Assembly: GCF_012927085.1 (NCBI RefSeq)
Contig: NZ_JABBFX010000001.1
Coordinates: 62,001 to 126,000, forward strand
Reading direction: 5' to 3'
DNA from: Ramlibacter agri
GTDB taxonomy: Bacteria > Pseudomonadota > Gammaproteobacteria > Burkholderiales > Burkholderiaceae_C
DNA length: 64,000 bases
The notes below the pieces were generated by a model, which did no database searches, was not told the DNA's origin, and was given only the letters and a program-made list of their open reading frames with translations. A program made the translations under genes and the position numbers. This document shows positions 19,178 to 29,162 of this stretch, in pieces. How positions within the stretch are numbered: the stretch's first letter is position 1; the number at the start of each line of letters is the position of its first letter.

Positions 19178-20199
19178 GCCGTCTCCTTGGTGGATTGGTG
19201 CAGCGGGACGTCGCGCGCGATCGCGGCGCCGCGCGTCGGATCGCCCAGCGGGTAGTGGCAACGCACCTGCCCGCCCTGCCAGTCGCGCAGCAGCGGGCGC
19301 ACGGTAGTGCAATGCGCCGTCGCATACGCGCAGCGCGGCGCGAACAGGCAGCCGATGGGCCGGTCGAACACGCCCGGCACCACGCCCGGAATCGTGGCGA
19401 GCCGGTGGCCGGCCTCGCCCTGCTCCGGCAGCGCCGCCAGCAAGGCTTCGGTGTACGGATGCTGCGGCTGCGTGAAGAGGCGCTCCACCGGCTGCATTTC
19501 CATCACCTGGCCCGCGTACATGACGGCGACGCGCTGCGCCATTTCGCTCACCACGCCCATGTTGTGCGTGATCAGCACCAGCGCCATGCCGCGCTCCTTC
19601 TGCAGATTGCGCAGCAGGTCGAGGATCTGGGCCTGGATGGTCACGTCGAGCGCCGTGGTCGGCTCGTCGGCGATCAGCAGGCGCGGGTTGCAGGAGATCG
19701 CCATCGCGATCATCACGCGCTGGTTCATGCCGCCAGAGAGCTGGTGCGGGTAGTCGTTCATGCGCGAAGCGGCGGCGGGGATGCCCACCTGCTCCAGCAG
19801 CTCGATGGCCTGGCGCTGCGCGCTCTTCTTGTCCAGGGGCGAGTGCTGCCGCAGCTGCTCCACCAGTTGGTAGCCAATGGTGAAGCAGGGGTTGAGGCTG
19901 GTCGTGGGCTCCTGGAAGATCATCGCCATGTCCTTGCCCACGAGCCGGCGTCTTTCCTTGTCGGAGATGCCCAGCAGGTCGTGGCCGGCAAAGCGCAGCT
20001 TCTTCGCCCGCACGCGGCCCGGATAGCCGATGAGGCCCATGAGCGCCATCATCGTCACGCTCTTGCCGGAGCCGGACTCGCCGACGATGCCCAGCACCTC
20101 GCCCTCTTCCACGGCGAGGCTCACGCCCTCCACCGCATGCATGACGCTGCCCTGCGTCGGGAATTCGACGTGGAGGTCTTCGATTTCTAGGAGTGGCAT
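19174..20199 (-). CDS. dppD: Dipeptide ABC transporter ATP-binding protein (DppD type)
   Basis: The 341-residue ATPase has Walker A GESGSGKS at 40-47, signature [15 protein letters not shown] and Walker [13 protein letters not shown], followed by the oligopeptide-transporter C-terminal domain with [14 protein letters not shown]. It forms the ATPase heterodimer with DppF. It is separated from dppC by about 160 bp that contain a long hairpin element, the only large gap in this otherwise tight operon, so its translation or mRNA level may be set separately from dppBC. Confidence 0.93.
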
Positions 20200-20218
20200 C
20201 TCAGGCCTGCATCAATGC

Positions 20219-20345
20219 GGACTTCCGGACGCAAAGGGCGCAAAGGTTCCGCAAAGGGCGCAAAAGAACAGCCATTGAATAGGCATTCATCTTGTCTCCT
20301 TTTGCGCTCTTTGCGCACTTTTGCGCCCTTTGCGCTCGGAAGTCC
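20219..20345. repeat. 127-bp inverted-repeat element with CGCAAAGGG units
   Basis: The left arm (20219-20266) and right arm (20299-20345) are nearly perfect reverse complements of 48 and 47 bp, with a 32-bp loop. Each arm starts GGACTTCCG at its outer end and contains two tandem GCGCAAAG-type units. It fills the dppC-dppD gap inside the operon. It has no open reading frame of note. The type resembles dispersed palindromic elements of proteobacterial chromosomes; family naming needs a search. Confidence 0.85.
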
Positions 20346-20357
20346 GGAGGTTCATCT

Positions 20358-21269
20358 TCATCGCTTCAACTTCGGGTCCAGGGCGTCGCGCAGACCATCC
20401 CCCAGCAGGTTGAAGGCCAGCACGGCGGCCAGGATCATCAGGCCGGGGAAGGTGACCACCCACCAGGCGCGCAGCACGAATTCGCGGGCGTCGGCCAGCA
20501 TGGTTCCCCATTCGGGCGACGGCGGTTGCGCGCCCAGGCCGAGGAAGCCGAGCGCCGCGGCGTCGAGGATGGCGGTGGATACGCCCAGCGAGGCCTGCAC
20601 GATCAGCGGCGCCGCGCAGTTGGGCAGCACCTCGCTGAACATCAGCCGCAAGGTGCCGGCGCCGCTGACGCGCGCTGCCGTCACGTAGTCGCGCGACACC
20701 TCCGCGATCACCGAGGCGCGCGTGATGCGCACGTAGTGCGGCAGCACCACCACGGCCACCGCCAGCATCGCGTTCACCAGGCCGGGCCCGAGGATGGCCA
20801 CGATCACGATGGCCAGCAGCAGGCTGGGCAAGGTGAGGATGATGTCCATCAGACGCATGATGAAGATCTCGGTCAGCCCGCGCGCGAAGCCGGCGACCAG
20901 GCCCAGCGTGATGCCGACCGCCACCGAGATCGCCACCACGGCCACGCCGATCGACAGCGACAGCCGCGCGCCGTAGATCAGGCGCGAAAGGATGTCGCGG
21001 CCGATCGCATCGGTGCCCAGCGGATAGCTCCAGCTGCCACCCGTTTGCCACGCCGGCGGCTTGAGGAAGGCGGCGCTGTTGGTCGCGTCAGGCGCATGCG
21101 GCGCGAGCCACGGCGCGAACAGCGCCAGCAGGAACAGGAACGCCACCACGCCCAGGCCCATGACGGCGCCGCGGTTGGCGGAGAAGGCGAGCCAGAACTC
21201 TTTCCACGGCCCGGGCGGCGCCGGCATGTTGGCCGGCGTCGTCGTGGTGGGAGGCAGGACGGCAGTCAT
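20358..21269 (-). CDS. dppC: Dipeptide ABC transporter permease (DppC type)
   Basis: The 303-residue inner-membrane protein has about six helices and the EAA loop typical of binding-protein-dependent permeases (AARVSGAGTLRLMFSEVLPN). The N terminus is Thr/Pro-rich (MTAVLPPTTTTPANMP) before the first helix, and a DppC-type FWLAFSANRGAVMGL segment follows. ATG at 21269 lies 1 bp after the dppB stop. It forms the translocation pore with DppB. The inverted-repeat element begins only 13 bp past its stop. Confidence 0.92.
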   Translation of the reverse strand: MTAVLPPTTTTPANMPAPPGPWKEFWLAFSANRGAVMGLGVVAFLFLLALFAPWLAPHAPDATNSAAFLKPPAWQTGGSWSYPLGTDAIGRDILSRLIYGARLSLSIGVAVVAISVAVGITLGLVAGFARGLTEIFIMRLMDIILTLPSLLLAIVIVAILGPGLVNAMLAVAVVVLPHYVRITRASVIAEVSRDYVTAARVSGAGTLRLMFSEVLPNCAAPLIVQASLGVSTAILDAAALGFLGLGAQPPSPEWGTMLADAREFVLRAWWVVTFPGLMILAAVLAFNLLGDGLRDALDPKLKR

Positions 21270-21270
21270 T

Positions 21271-22284
21271 TCAATGCCCTCCCTGGCGGATGCGCGGATT
21301 GATGGCGCCATAGGCGACGTCCACCAGCAGGTTCACGGTCATGACGATGACGCCCAGCAGCAGCATGCCGCCTTGCAGCACCGGGTAGTCGCGGCGGTTG
21401 ATGGCCTCGATCAGCCACTTGCCGACGCCCGGCCAGGAGAAGATGGTCTCGGTGAGGATGGCGCCGGTGAACAGCACGCCCACCTGCAGGCCGATGACGG
21501 TGACCACCGGGATCAGCGCGTTGCGCAGCGCGTGCACGCCGATCACCTTCCAGGGCGGCAGCCCCTTGGCCTTCGCCGTGCGGATGTAGTCCTCGCCCAG
21601 CACTTCCAGCATCGCGGAGCGCGTCATGCGCGCCACCACGGCCAGCGGGTTGGTGCCCAGCACGATGGCCGGCAGGATCAGGTGCGACAGCGCGGACCGG
21701 AAAGCGCCCTGGTCATCCGACAGCAGCGAATCGATCAGCAGGAAGCCGGTCTTGGGTTCGATGAAGTACTGCACGTCGACCCGGCCGGACACCGGCGTCC
21801 AACCGAGCTGCACCGAGAACAGCAGGATCAGCAGCAGGCCCCACCAGAAGATCGGCATCGAGTAGCCGGTGAGCGAGGTCGCCATCACGCCATGGTCGAA
21901 CACCGAGTTGCGCCGCACCGCCGCGATGATCCCCGCGGGAATGCCGAGGATCAGCGCGAACAGGATGGCGCAGACGGCCAGCTCGATGGTGGCCGGGAAC
22001 AGCGCCAGGAACTCGCGGATCACCGGCTCCTGGGTGATCATCGACTTGCCGAGGTCGCCGTGCAGCACCTTGACTATGTAGATGCCGTACTGCACCAGCA
22101 CCGGGCGGTCCAGGCCGTATTCGTGCAGCAATTGCTCGTGCCGGGTGGCATCGATGCCGCGCTCGCCCGCCATCGTCTCGATGGGATCGCCGGGGACCAG
22201 CCGGATCAGGAAAAACGCCAGCAGGGTCATCCCGAAGAAAGTCGGGATGACCAGCGACAGGCGGGTCAGGATGAAACGGAGCAT
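21271..22284 (-). CDS. dppB: Dipeptide ABC transporter permease (DppB type)
   Basis: The 337-residue inner-membrane permease starts MLRFILTRLSLVIPTFFGMT, the classic DppB/OppB N terminus, and contains GDPIETMAGERG plus the EAA motif region TAKAKGLPPWKVIGVHALRN. Six membrane helices are expected. It is first in the dppBC-DF-A operon. It lies about 70 bp downstream of fadD on the same strand, with a small hairpin between, so fadD readthrough is possible. Confidence 0.93.
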   Translation of the reverse strand: MLRFILTRLSLVIPTFFGMTLLAFFLIRLVPGDPIETMAGERGIDATRHEQLLHEYGLDRPVLVQYGIYIVKVLHGDLGKSMITQEPVIREFLALFPATIELAVCAILFALILGIPAGIIAAVRRNSVFDHGVMATSLTGYSMPIFWWGLLLILLFSVQLGWTPVSGRVDVQYFIEPKTGFLLIDSLLSDDQGAFRSALSHLILPAIVLGTNPLAVVARMTRSAMLEVLGEDYIRTAKAKGLPPWKVIGVHALRNALIPVVTVIGLQVGVLFTGAILTETIFSWPGVGKWLIEAINRRDYPVLQGGMLLLGVIVMTVNLLVDVAYGAINPRIRQGGH

Positions 22285-22318
22285 TCCGCCATTGTCTGCA
22301 AGAAGCGCGCCTTGTCAT

Positions 22319-22333
22319 CCCGGACTTCCCGGG
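22319..22333. repeat. Short REP-like hairpin between fadD and dppB
   Basis: CCCGG-ACTTC-CCGGG preceded by GTCAT resembles one half of a dispersed extragenic palindrome. There is no T-run, so it is not a standard terminator. Confidence 0.3.
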
Positions 22334-22356
22334 GGCCGCCTGCGCGGCGCGGACGC

Positions 22357-24039
22357 CTACGCGACCTTCTTGTCGCGCAGCTCCCGCCGCAGGATCTTGC
22401 CCACGGGGGTCTTCGGCAGGTCGGTGCGGAACTCGATCACGCGCGGCCGCTTGTAGCCGGTGAGGTTGGCGTGGCAGAACTCGCGCACCTGTTCTTCCGT
22501 CAGAGCCGGGTCCTTCTTGACGATGACCAGCTTGACGGCTTCGCCCGTCTTGTCGTCGGGCACGCCCACCACCGCGCATTCGGCCACGCCCGGCAGGGTC
22601 ATCACCACGTCTTCCACCTCGTTCGGGTAGACGTTGAAGCCCGACACCAGCACCATGTCCTTCTTGCGGTCGACGATCTTGAAGTAGCCGCGCTCGTCCA
22701 CCACGCCGATGTCGCCGCTCTTGAAGAAGCCGTCGGGCGTCATGACCTTGGCCGTCTCGTCGGGGCGCTGCCAGTAGCCGGCCATCACTTGCGGGCCCTT
22801 GATGGCGATCTCGCCGGGCTGGCCCATGGGCACTTCGCGGCCCTCGTCGTCCAGGCACTTCATCTCGGTGGACGGCAGCGGCACGCCGATGGTGCCGGTG
22901 TACTGCGTGCTGGTCACCGGGTTGCAGCTGGCCGAGGGCGAGGTCTCCGACAGGCCGTAGCCTTCGCAGATCGGGCAGCCGGTCTTGTCCAGCCACAGCT
23001 TGGCCACGGCGCCCTGCACGGCCATGCCGCCGCCGACGGACACCTTCAGGTTGCTCCAGTCCACCTTGTTGAAGTCCGGGTGGTTGGCCAGGCCGTTGAA
23101 CAGCGTGTTGACCGCGGGGAAGCTGTGGAACTTGTGCTTGGACAGTTCCTTCAGCACCGCCGGCAGGTCGCGCGGATTCGGGATCAGGATCAGCTGCGCG
23201 CCGGTGCGCAGCGACAGCATCATGCCGACCGTGAAGGCGAAGATGTGGTACAGCGGCAGCGCGCAGACGCCGGTGGACTGCTCGCCCTTGGGCACCTTTT
23301 CCATCACCGGCGCGTTCCAGGCTTCCGACTGCAGCACGTTGGCGATCACGTTCCGGTGCAGCAGCACGGCGCCCTTGCTGACGCCGGTGGTGCCGCCCGT
23401 GTACTGCAGCACCGCCACGTCGTCCGGACGGATCTCGGGCTTGCGCAGCGTGCCCTTCTGGCCGCGCGCGATGGCGTCCTTGAAGCGCACGGCATTCGGC
23501 AGGTCGAAGGCCGGCACCATCTTCTTGACCTTGCGCACCACGTAGTTGACCAGCGCGCCCTTCAGGCCGCCCAGCATGTCGCCCATGGTGGCCAGCACCA
23601 CGTGCTGCACCGGCGTGTGCGCGATGCACTGCTGCAGCGTATTGGCGAAGTTCTCGATGATGACGATGGCCTTGGAGCCGGAGTCCTTCAGCTGGTGCTC
23701 CAGCTCGCGCGGCGTGTACAGCGGGTTGACGTTCACCACCACGAAGCCGGCGCGCAGGATGGCGGCCACGGCCACCGGGTACTGCGGCACGTTGGGCATC
23801 ATGATCGCGACGCGGTCGCCCTTCTGCAGGCCCAGGCCCTGCAGGTAGGCGGCGAAGGCGCGGCTGTACGAATCCGTCTCGCCGAAGCTGACTTCCTTGC
23901 CCATGAAGGAATAGGCCGGCCGGGCGGCGAACTTGGTGAAGCTCTCCTCCATCAGCTGCACCAGCGAGCCGTACTGCGACGGGTCGATCTCCGCCGGCAC
24001 GCCGGGCGGATAGGCGCCCAGCCAGGGTTTGCTGCTCAT
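22357..24039 (-). CDS. fadD: Long-chain fatty acid-CoA ligase
   Basis: FadD activates long-chain fatty acids to acyl-CoA through acyl-adenylates at the inner membrane. The 560-residue protein matches FadD length. The AMP-binding P-loop YTGGTTGVSKGA is at about 212-223, the A5 motif CEGYGLSETSPSA follows, then the FACS signature region DGFFKSGDIGVVDERGYF and the C-terminal catalytic lysine motif KTPVGKILRRELRD. MSSKPWLGAYPPGVPAEID is a FadD-like N terminus; ATG 24039 follows GAGGAGA. It is near pntB (26 bp) but unrelated in function. Confidence 0.93.
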   Translation of the reverse strand: MSSKPWLGAYPPGVPAEIDPSQYGSLVQLMEESFTKFAARPAYSFMGKEVSFGETDSYSRAFAAYLQGLGLQKGDRVAIMMPNVPQYPVAVAAILRAGFVVVNVNPLYTPRELEHQLKDSGSKAIVIIENFANTLQQCIAHTPVQHVVLATMGDMLGGLKGALVNYVVRKVKKMVPAFDLPNAVRFKDAIARGQKGTLRKPEIRPDDVAVLQYTGGTTGVSKGAVLLHRNVIANVLQSEAWNAPVMEKVPKGEQSTGVCALPLYHIFAFTVGMMLSLRTGAQLILIPNPRDLPAVLKELSKHKFHSFPAVNTLFNGLANHPDFNKVDWSNLKVSVGGGMAVQGAVAKLWLDKTGCPICEGYGLSETSPSASCNPVTSTQYTGTIGVPLPSTEMKCLDDEGREVPMGQPGEIAIKGPQVMAGYWQRPDETAKVMTPDGFFKSGDIGVVDERGYFKIVDRKKDMVLVSGFNVYPNEVEDVVMTLPGVAECAVVGVPDDKTGEAVKLVIVKKDPALTEEQVREFCHANLTGYKRPRVIEFRTDLPKTPVGKILRRELRDKKVA

Positions 24040-24065
24040 TGTTCTCGTCTCCTCGTCTTGCGATC

Positions 24066-25478
24066 TTATGTCTTCAGGGCAGCCAGCACTTCGTCCAGCA
24101 TCTTCTTGGCGTCGCCGAACAGCATGCGGTTGTTGTCCTTGTAGAACAGCGGATTGTCCACGCCCGCGTAGCCGGACGCCATGCTGCGCTTCATGACGAT
24201 CGAGGTCTTGGCCTTCCACACTTCCAGCACCGGCATGCCGGCGATCGGGCTGGTGGGGTCATCTTGCGCGGCCGGATTCACGATGTCGTTCGCGCCGATC
24301 ACCATGGCGACATCCGTCTGCGGAAAGTCGGCGTTGATCTCGTCCATCTCCAGCACGATGTCGTAAGGCACTTTGGCCTCGGCCAGCAGCACGTTCATGT
24401 GGCCCGGCATGCGTCCCGCCACCGGGTGGATGCCGAAGCGCACGTTGACGCCCTTCTCGCGCAGCAGCTTGGTGATCTCGAACACCGTGTGTTGCGCCTG
24501 CGCCACCGCCATGCCGTAGCCGGGGACGATGATGACGTTCCTGGCATCGCGCAGCAGCTCCGCCGTGTCCACGGCGCTGATCGGCGACACCTCGCCGGCC
24601 GGCTGCGCGGCATCGCCCTTTTTCGCCGTGGTGCCGCCGCCGGTGCCGAAGCCGCCGGCGATGACGCTCAGGAAGTTGCGGTTCATCGCGCGGCACATGA
24701 TGTACGAGAGGATCGCGCCCGAGGAGCCGACCAGCGCGCCGACGACGATCAGCAGGTCGTTGCTCAGCATGAAGCCGGTGGCGGCGGCCGCCCAGCCCGA
24801 GTAGCTATTGAGCATCGAGACCACCACCGGCATGTCGGCGCCGCCGATGGCCATCACCATGTGCACGCCGAACAGCAGCGCGATGACGGTCATCACGATC
24901 AGCGGCGTCATGCCCGCCTGGATCGTCTCGGCATGCAGGAAGGCGCGGCCGAACCAGATGACGACCAGCAGGCCGACCAGGTTGATCCAGTGGCGGCCGG
25001 GCAGCAGCAGCGGCTTGCCGCCGATCTTGGCGGACAGCTTGCCGAACGCGATGATCGAGCCCGAGAACGTGATCGCGCCGATCAGGATGCCGATGTAGAT
25101 CTCCATCTGGTGGATGGAGTGCTCGGCGCCCTCGTAGTCGAAGGACGTGTCGATGTAGCTGGCGAAGCCGACCAGGCAGGCCGCGAGGCCGACCAGGCTG
25201 TGCATCAGCGCGACCAGCTCCGGCATCTGCGTCATCTGCACCTTGCGCGCGGCCAGCAGGCCGACGCTGCCGCCGATGACCAGCGCCCCGATGATCAGGG
25301 GCAGGCCGGCCGGCGTGACGCGCGGGCCGAACACCGTGGCCAGCACGGCCAGCGCCATGCCGATCATGCCGAAGAGGTTGCCGCGGCGGGCCGTCTCCGG
25401 GTTCGACAGGCCGCCCAGGCTCAGGATGAAGAGGATGGTGGAACCGATGTAGGAGACGGTGGAAAGGCTTGCGTTCAT
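24066..25478 (-). CDS. pntB: NAD(P) transhydrogenase subunit beta
   Basis: PntB is the membrane and NADP(H)-binding subunit of the proton-translocating transhydrogenase. The 470-residue protein has about nine N-terminal helices and then the soluble domain [35 protein letters not shown] and [20 protein letters not shown], all NADP-site signatures. It follows pntA by 12 bp. The complex supplies NADPH using the proton gradient. A GTGG-rich cytoplasmic linker around residue 265 ([14 protein letters not shown]) is normal for the family. Confidence 0.96.
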   Translation of the reverse strand: MNASLSTVSYIGSTILFILSLGGLSNPETARRGNLFGMIGMALAVLATVFGPRVTPAGLPLIIGALVIGGSVGLLAARKVQMTQMPELVALMHSLVGLAACLVGFASYIDTSFDYEGAEHSIHQMEIYIGILIGAITFSGSIIAFGKLSAKIGGKPLLLPGRHWINLVGLLVVIWFGRAFLHAETIQAGMTPLIVMTVIALLFGVHMVMAIGGADMPVVVSMLNSYSGWAAAATGFMLSNDLLIVVGALVGSSGAILSYIMCRAMNRNFLSVIAGGFGTGGGTTAKKGDAAQPAGEVSPISAVDTAELLRDARNVIIVPGYGMAVAQAQHTVFEITKLLREKGVNVRFGIHPVAGRMPGHMNVLLAEAKVPYDIVLEMDEINADFPQTDVAMVIGANDIVNPAAQDDPTSPIAGMPVLEVWKAKTSIVMKRSMASGYAGVDNPLFYKDNNRMLFGDAKKMLDEVLAALKT

Positions 25479-25490
25479 GTCCGTCCCTCC

Positions 25491-27149
25491 TTATTTGCGG
25501 AACATCGCCAGCATGCGCCGCGTCACCGCGAAGCCGCCGAACATGTTGACGGCCGTCAGCGCCAGCGCAACGACGGCGAGGGCCAGGATGATGTGCGTCG
25601 GCCGGTCGGCCGGCGTCCCGGTCAGCGGCGGCGAGATCTGGATCAGCGCCCCGATCGCGATGATCGAGGAGATCGCATTGGTCACGCTCATGAGCGGCGT
25701 GTGCAGCGAGGGCGTCACGTTCCAGATGACCATGTAGCCGACGAAGCAGGCCAGCACGAACACGGTGAAGTGCGCCAGGAAGCTGATGGGCGCGTACAGC
25801 CCCACCAGCAGGAACAGCAATGCGCCGACGCCGAACACGATGGCCAGCGACTTGCCGGACATGGGCTCGCCGGCGCCGTGGCCGTGCCCCTTGGGCGCGG
25901 CGACCGGCGCCGCCGCCTTCGGCTTGGCCGCCGCGGCCGGGATCTTGGGCGGCGGTGGCGGCCAGGTGATGTTGCCTTCCTTGACCACGGTGAGGCCGCG
26001 GATGGCGTCGTCGTCCATGTTGACGTCGATGCGGCCGTCCTTGGCCTTGCACAGCTCCTCGGCCACGCGCAGCAGGTTGTTCGAATAGAGGGTGGACGAC
26101 TGCTTGGCCAGGCGGCTGACCAGGTCGGTGTAGCCGACGAGGGTGACACCGTGCTTCACCACGGCCTGGCCGGGCTCGGTCAGTTCGCAGTTGCCGCCCT
26201 GCTCGGCGGCCATGTCGACGATCACGCTGCCGGGCTTCATGCTGCGCACCATCTCCGCGGTGATCAGCTTGGGCGCCGGCTTGCCCGGGATCAGGGCGGT
26301 GGTGATGATGATGTCAGCGTCCTTCGCCTCGCGCGCATACATCTCGCGCTGCGCCTGCTGGAAGCCTTCGCTCATGACCTTGGCGTAGCCGCCGCCGCCC
26401 GAGCCTTCTTCCTCGTAGTCGACCTTGACGAATTCGCCGCCCAGCGAGACCACCTGGTCGGCGACCTCGGCGCGGGTGTCGTTGGCGCGCACGATCGCGC
26501 CCAGGTTGGCAGCAGTGCCGATGGCGGCCAGGCCCGCCACGCCGGCGCCGGCAATGAAGACGCGCGCCGGCGGGATCTTGCCGGCGGCCGTGACCTGGCC
26601 GTTGAAGAAGCGGCCGAAGGCATTGGCGGCCTCGATCACGGCGCGGTAGCCGCTGACGCCCGCCATGGAGGTCAGCGCGTCCATCTTCTGCGCGCGCGAC
26701 AGCTGGCGCGGCAGCGAGTCGATCGCCAGCACGGTGGCGTGGCGCGCAGCCAGCTGCTGCATCAGCTCGGGGTTCTGCGCCGGCCAGACGAAGCCGATCA
26801 GGGTCGCGCCCTCGCGCAGCATCCGCACTTCGTCCGGCGTTGGCTGGCGCACCTTGAACACGATATCGGCGCGCGACCACAGCTGCGCCGCGTCCGGCAC
26901 CACCTCGGCGCCAGCGGCGCGGTAAGTTTCGTCGGAGAAGTTGGCGGCATCGCCCGCGCCGCTTTCCACCGCAACCGCGAATCCGAGCTTGGCGAGCTTG
27001 GCGACTACGTCCGGCACCGTGGCGACGCGTTTTTCGCCCGGCGCCGTCTCCTTGGGCACGCCGATCAGCATGGGCGGCCGGGCCGGTGCCGGTGCGAGGA
27101 CCACGGGGGATTCACCCGCCGTTGGCACGGCAGGAGCAGCGGTTTGCAT
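25491..27149 (-). CDS. pntA: NAD(P) transhydrogenase subunit alpha (fused type)
   Basis: PntA here is the single-chain form: NAD-binding domain I (residues about 25-400) joined to the membrane part (residues about 440-552). [20 protein letters not shown] starts domain I at residue 27, and [20 protein letters not shown] is the Rossmann dinucleotide fold. A Pro/Ala-rich stretch ([17 protein letters not shown]) links to three to four helices. At 552 residues it is longer than E. coli PntA (510), by the N-terminal 26 residues and the linker. ATG 27149 has GAGGAGA at good spacing, which supports the longer start. Confidence 0.95.
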   Translation of the reverse strand: MQTAAPAVPTAGESPVVLAPAPARPPMLIGVPKETAPGEKRVATVPDVVAKLAKLGFAVAVESGAGDAANFSDETYRAAGAEVVPDAAQLWSRADIVFKVRQPTPDEVRMLREGATLIGFVWPAQNPELMQQLAARHATVLAIDSLPRQLSRAQKMDALTSMAGVSGYRAVIEAANAFGRFFNGQVTAAGKIPPARVFIAGAGVAGLAAIGTAANLGAIVRANDTRAEVADQVVSLGGEFVKVDYEEEGSGGGGYAKVMSEGFQQAQREMYAREAKDADIIITTALIPGKPAPKLITAEMVRSMKPGSVIVDMAAEQGGNCELTEPGQAVVKHGVTLVGYTDLVSRLAKQSSTLYSNNLLRVAEELCKAKDGRIDVNMDDDAIRGLTVVKEGNITWPPPPPKIPAAAAKPKAAAPVAAPKGHGHGAGEPMSGKSLAIVFGVGALLFLLVGLYAPISFLAHFTVFVLACFVGYMVIWNVTPSLHTPLMSVTNAISSIIAIGALIQISPPLTGTPADRPTHIILALAVVALALTAVNMFGGFAVTRRMLAMFRK

Positions 27150-27243
27150 GGACTCTTCTCCTCGGATTGGGTGGGAGCTGTTGATCTTCTGGCGCTGAAC
27201 CCAAGCTTACATGAAGGCTTGTCGAGCTCTGCAAAACCTTCCC

Positions 27244-28374
27244 ATGTCCCTGCTTTCCCTGATCGCCCTGTCCACGGCCTTCCACTTCTACGTCGGCCTG
27301 CGCCTGGTGCCGTCCCTGCCGGCGGACGCCGGCTGGGCGCTTTCGCTCTGGCTGGCCGTCTCGGCGCTGCTGTCGCCCCTGGGACTGCTCGCGCGCCGCC
27401 TGCTGAAGGGGCCAGCCGCCGACCGCCTGACCTGGGCCGGCATGCTGGCCATGGGCCTGTTCTCCTCGCTGCTGGTCTTCACCTTCCTGCGCGACCTGCT
27501 GTTGCTGGCCGCGGCCGCCGCCGCCCACTTCGGCGCGACGCTGCCGTCCGCGCTGGCCCCGGACAGCGCCGGCGCCGTGCTCGCACTGGCCCTGCTGGCG
27601 TCGGCGATCGGCCTCGCCAACGCGCGCCGCACGGCCCGCGTGAGGCGGGTCGACGTGCCGCTGCAACGCCTGCCGTCCGCGCTGGCCGGTTTCCGCATCG
27701 TCCAGATCAGCGACATCCACGTCGGGCCGACCATCAAGCAGGACTACCTGGACGCCATCGTCGACCGCGTGAACGCGCTCGATGCCGACGTGGTGGCGAT
27801 CACCGGCGACCTGGTGGACGGCACGGTGGCGGAGCTCGCCAGCCACGTCGCGCCGCTGGCGCGGCTGCGCGCGCGCCACGGCGTCTACTTCGTCACCGGC
27901 AACCACGAGTACTACTCCGGCGTGCACGGCTGGCTCGCGGAGCTGCGGCGCCTGGGCGTGCGCGTGCTGCAGAACGAGCACGTGGTGCTGCGCCACCAAG
28001 GCGAGCAGCTGGTGCTGGCCGGCGTGCCCGACTACGGCGCGCACCACTACGACCGCGCGCATCGCAGCGACCCGGTGGCGGCGTTGCAAGGCGCGCCGGA
28101 GGACGCGGTGAAGGTGCTGCTCGCGCACCAGCCGCGCACCGCGCCGGCCGCGGCGGCGGCGGGCTTCGACCTGCAGCTCTCGGGACACACGCACGGCGGC
28201 CAGTTCTTCCCCTGGTCGCTGTTCGTGCCGCTGCAGCAACCGTTCACGGCCGGACTGCACCAACTCGACGGCCTGCGCGTCTACGTCAGCCGTGGGACCG
28301 GGTATTGGGGCCCGCCGAAGCGCGTGGGTGCACCATCTGAAATTTCCGAGCTCCGCCTGGCCGCGTCAGTCTGA
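27244..28374 (+). CDS. Membrane-anchored metallophosphoesterase (YaeI-like)
   Basis: The 376-residue protein has four N-terminal hydrophobic segments (residues about 1-120) and a cytoplasm- or periplasm-facing calcineurin-type phosphoesterase domain. The metal motifs are in order: SDIHVG near 154-160, GDLVDG, GNHEYY and GHTHGGQFFP. Family relatives include the phosphodiesterase YaeI and UDP-2,3-diacylglucosamine hydrolase-type enzymes; the exact substrate is unknown. I chose ATG 27244; an ATG at 27211 in frame would add 11 residues unlike the family. No ribosome binding site is obvious for either. It is divergent from pntA. Confidence 0.85.
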   Translation: MSLLSLIALSTAFHFYVGLRLVPSLPADAGWALSLWLAVSALLSPLGLLARRLLKGPAADRLTWAGMLAMGLFSSLLVFTFLRDLLLLAAAAAAHFGATLPSALAPDSAGAVLALALLASAIGLANARRTARVRRVDVPLQRLPSALAGFRIVQISDIHVGPTIKQDYLDAIVDRVNALDADVVAITGDLVDGTVAELASHVAPLARLRARHGVYFVTGNHEYYSGVHGWLAELRRLGVRVLQNEHVVLRHQGEQLVLAGVPDYGAHHYDRAHRSDPVAALQGAPEDAVKVLLAHQPRTAPAAAAAGFDLQLSGHTHGGQFFPWSLFVPLQQPFTAGLHQLDGLRVYVSRGTGYWGPPKRVGAPSEISELRLAASV

Positions 28375-28404
28375 GTCCTACAGTCCGGCGGCGGAATGTC
28401 CTAC
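28375..28404. repeat. Paired GTCCTAC words, 23 bp apart
   Basis: GTCCTAC occurs at 28375-28381 and again at 28398-28404, about two helical turns apart, in the gap before the 240-residue gene. This suits a protein-binding site but is unproven. The same word in inverted form is at 9194-9222. Confidence 0.3.
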
Positions 28405-28419
28405 GTAGCTGAGCTTGAA

Positions 28420-28437
28420 GGGCAGAGAACACTGCCC
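28420..28437 (+). promoter_or_regulatory. GGGCAG-N6-CTGCCC hairpin directly before a start codon
   Basis: The 6-bp arms are perfect complements and end 2 nt before the ATG at 28440, in the place of a ribosome binding site. It may be an RNA hairpin controlling translation or an operator. Confidence 0.35.
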
Positions 28438-28439
28438 GA

Positions 28440-29162
28440 ATGGCACGTCCAGCATCCCTACCGTTCAGTCTTGCCGGCGCCGCCGCGGCCAACGTCATCT
28501 ACCTCGGCGCGTCGCTATGCCGGCGCAAGTTCGAGCTGTTCTACCCCGCCGGCTTCGAGGACGAGACTTACCTCGTGGCCGAACGCTCGCACAAGGAGCG
28601 CGCGCACCTGGAGTGGGACACCGAGCTGCCTCCCGCCGACTTCCGCAAGCTGCTGGCGCGCGGCGAGTTCCGCGCCGTCGCCGATGCGGCGGTGCGCATC
28701 GAGTCGCGTTCGAACCTGCTTTTCTCGTTCGAGCGCATGGCGCTGCGCGACGCGGTGAAGACGCCGGCCGGCGCGCGCCTGTTCGCCACCGAGCTCTACG
28801 CCTTCCTCTACGGCCACGGCTCGCAGATGCGGCGCTTCAACGACTGGCTGGAAGCGCTGCGCGACCTGCCGCAGCCACGCAGCCCGGTCCTGACCTGGCC
28901 GGTGGCGACGGTGTTCGGCTTCATCGCACGGCCGGAGCGCCACCTGTTCTTCAAGCCGCGCGCCACGCGCAAGGCGGCGCACCTGTACGGCTACGCGCTC
29001 GGTTACCAGGCCAAGCCCAGCTGGGCGCAATACCAGGACCTGCTCACCTTCGCCACCGTGATCCGCCGCGACCTGGAGCGCAAGCCCGGGTTCAAGGCGC
29101 GCGACATGATCGACCTGCAGTCGTTCATGTGGGTCCAGGGCGCGCCGGAGTACGAGACCTAA
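28440..29162 (+). CDS. Conserved-looking hypothetical protein (240 aa)
   Basis: I do not recognise this protein with certainty. It is soluble, mixed alpha/beta, rich in Arg, Phe and Tyr, with no signal peptide. Notable segments are ERSHKERAHLEWDTELPPADF, typical of a folded domain, and LYAFLYGHGSQMRRFNDWL near the middle. The C terminus has DMIDLQSFMWVQGAPEYET. Codon use resembles the neighbours, and the frame is open for its full length with a convergent 4-bp overlap with the ExbD gene, which supports it being real. No ribosome binding site precedes ATG 28440; a hairpin stands there instead. Function unknown. Confidence 0.6.
   Translation: MARPASLPFSLAGAAAANVIYLGASLCRRKFELFYPAGFEDETYLVAERSHKERAHLEWDTELPPADFRKLLARGEFRAVADAAVRIESRSNLLFSFERMALRDAVKTPAGARLFATELYAFLYGHGSQMRRFNDWLEALRDLPQPRSPVLTWPVATVFGFIARPERHLFFKPRATRKAAHLYGYALGYQAKPSWAQYQDLLTFATVIRRDLERKPGFKARDMIDLQSFMWVQGAPEYET

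Noticed and set aside
24039..28340. Open frame of 1433 codons on the plus strand opposite pntB and pntA
   Set aside because: It is the antisense shadow of two certain genes, with a His/Asp/Arg-biased product and no ribosome binding site.
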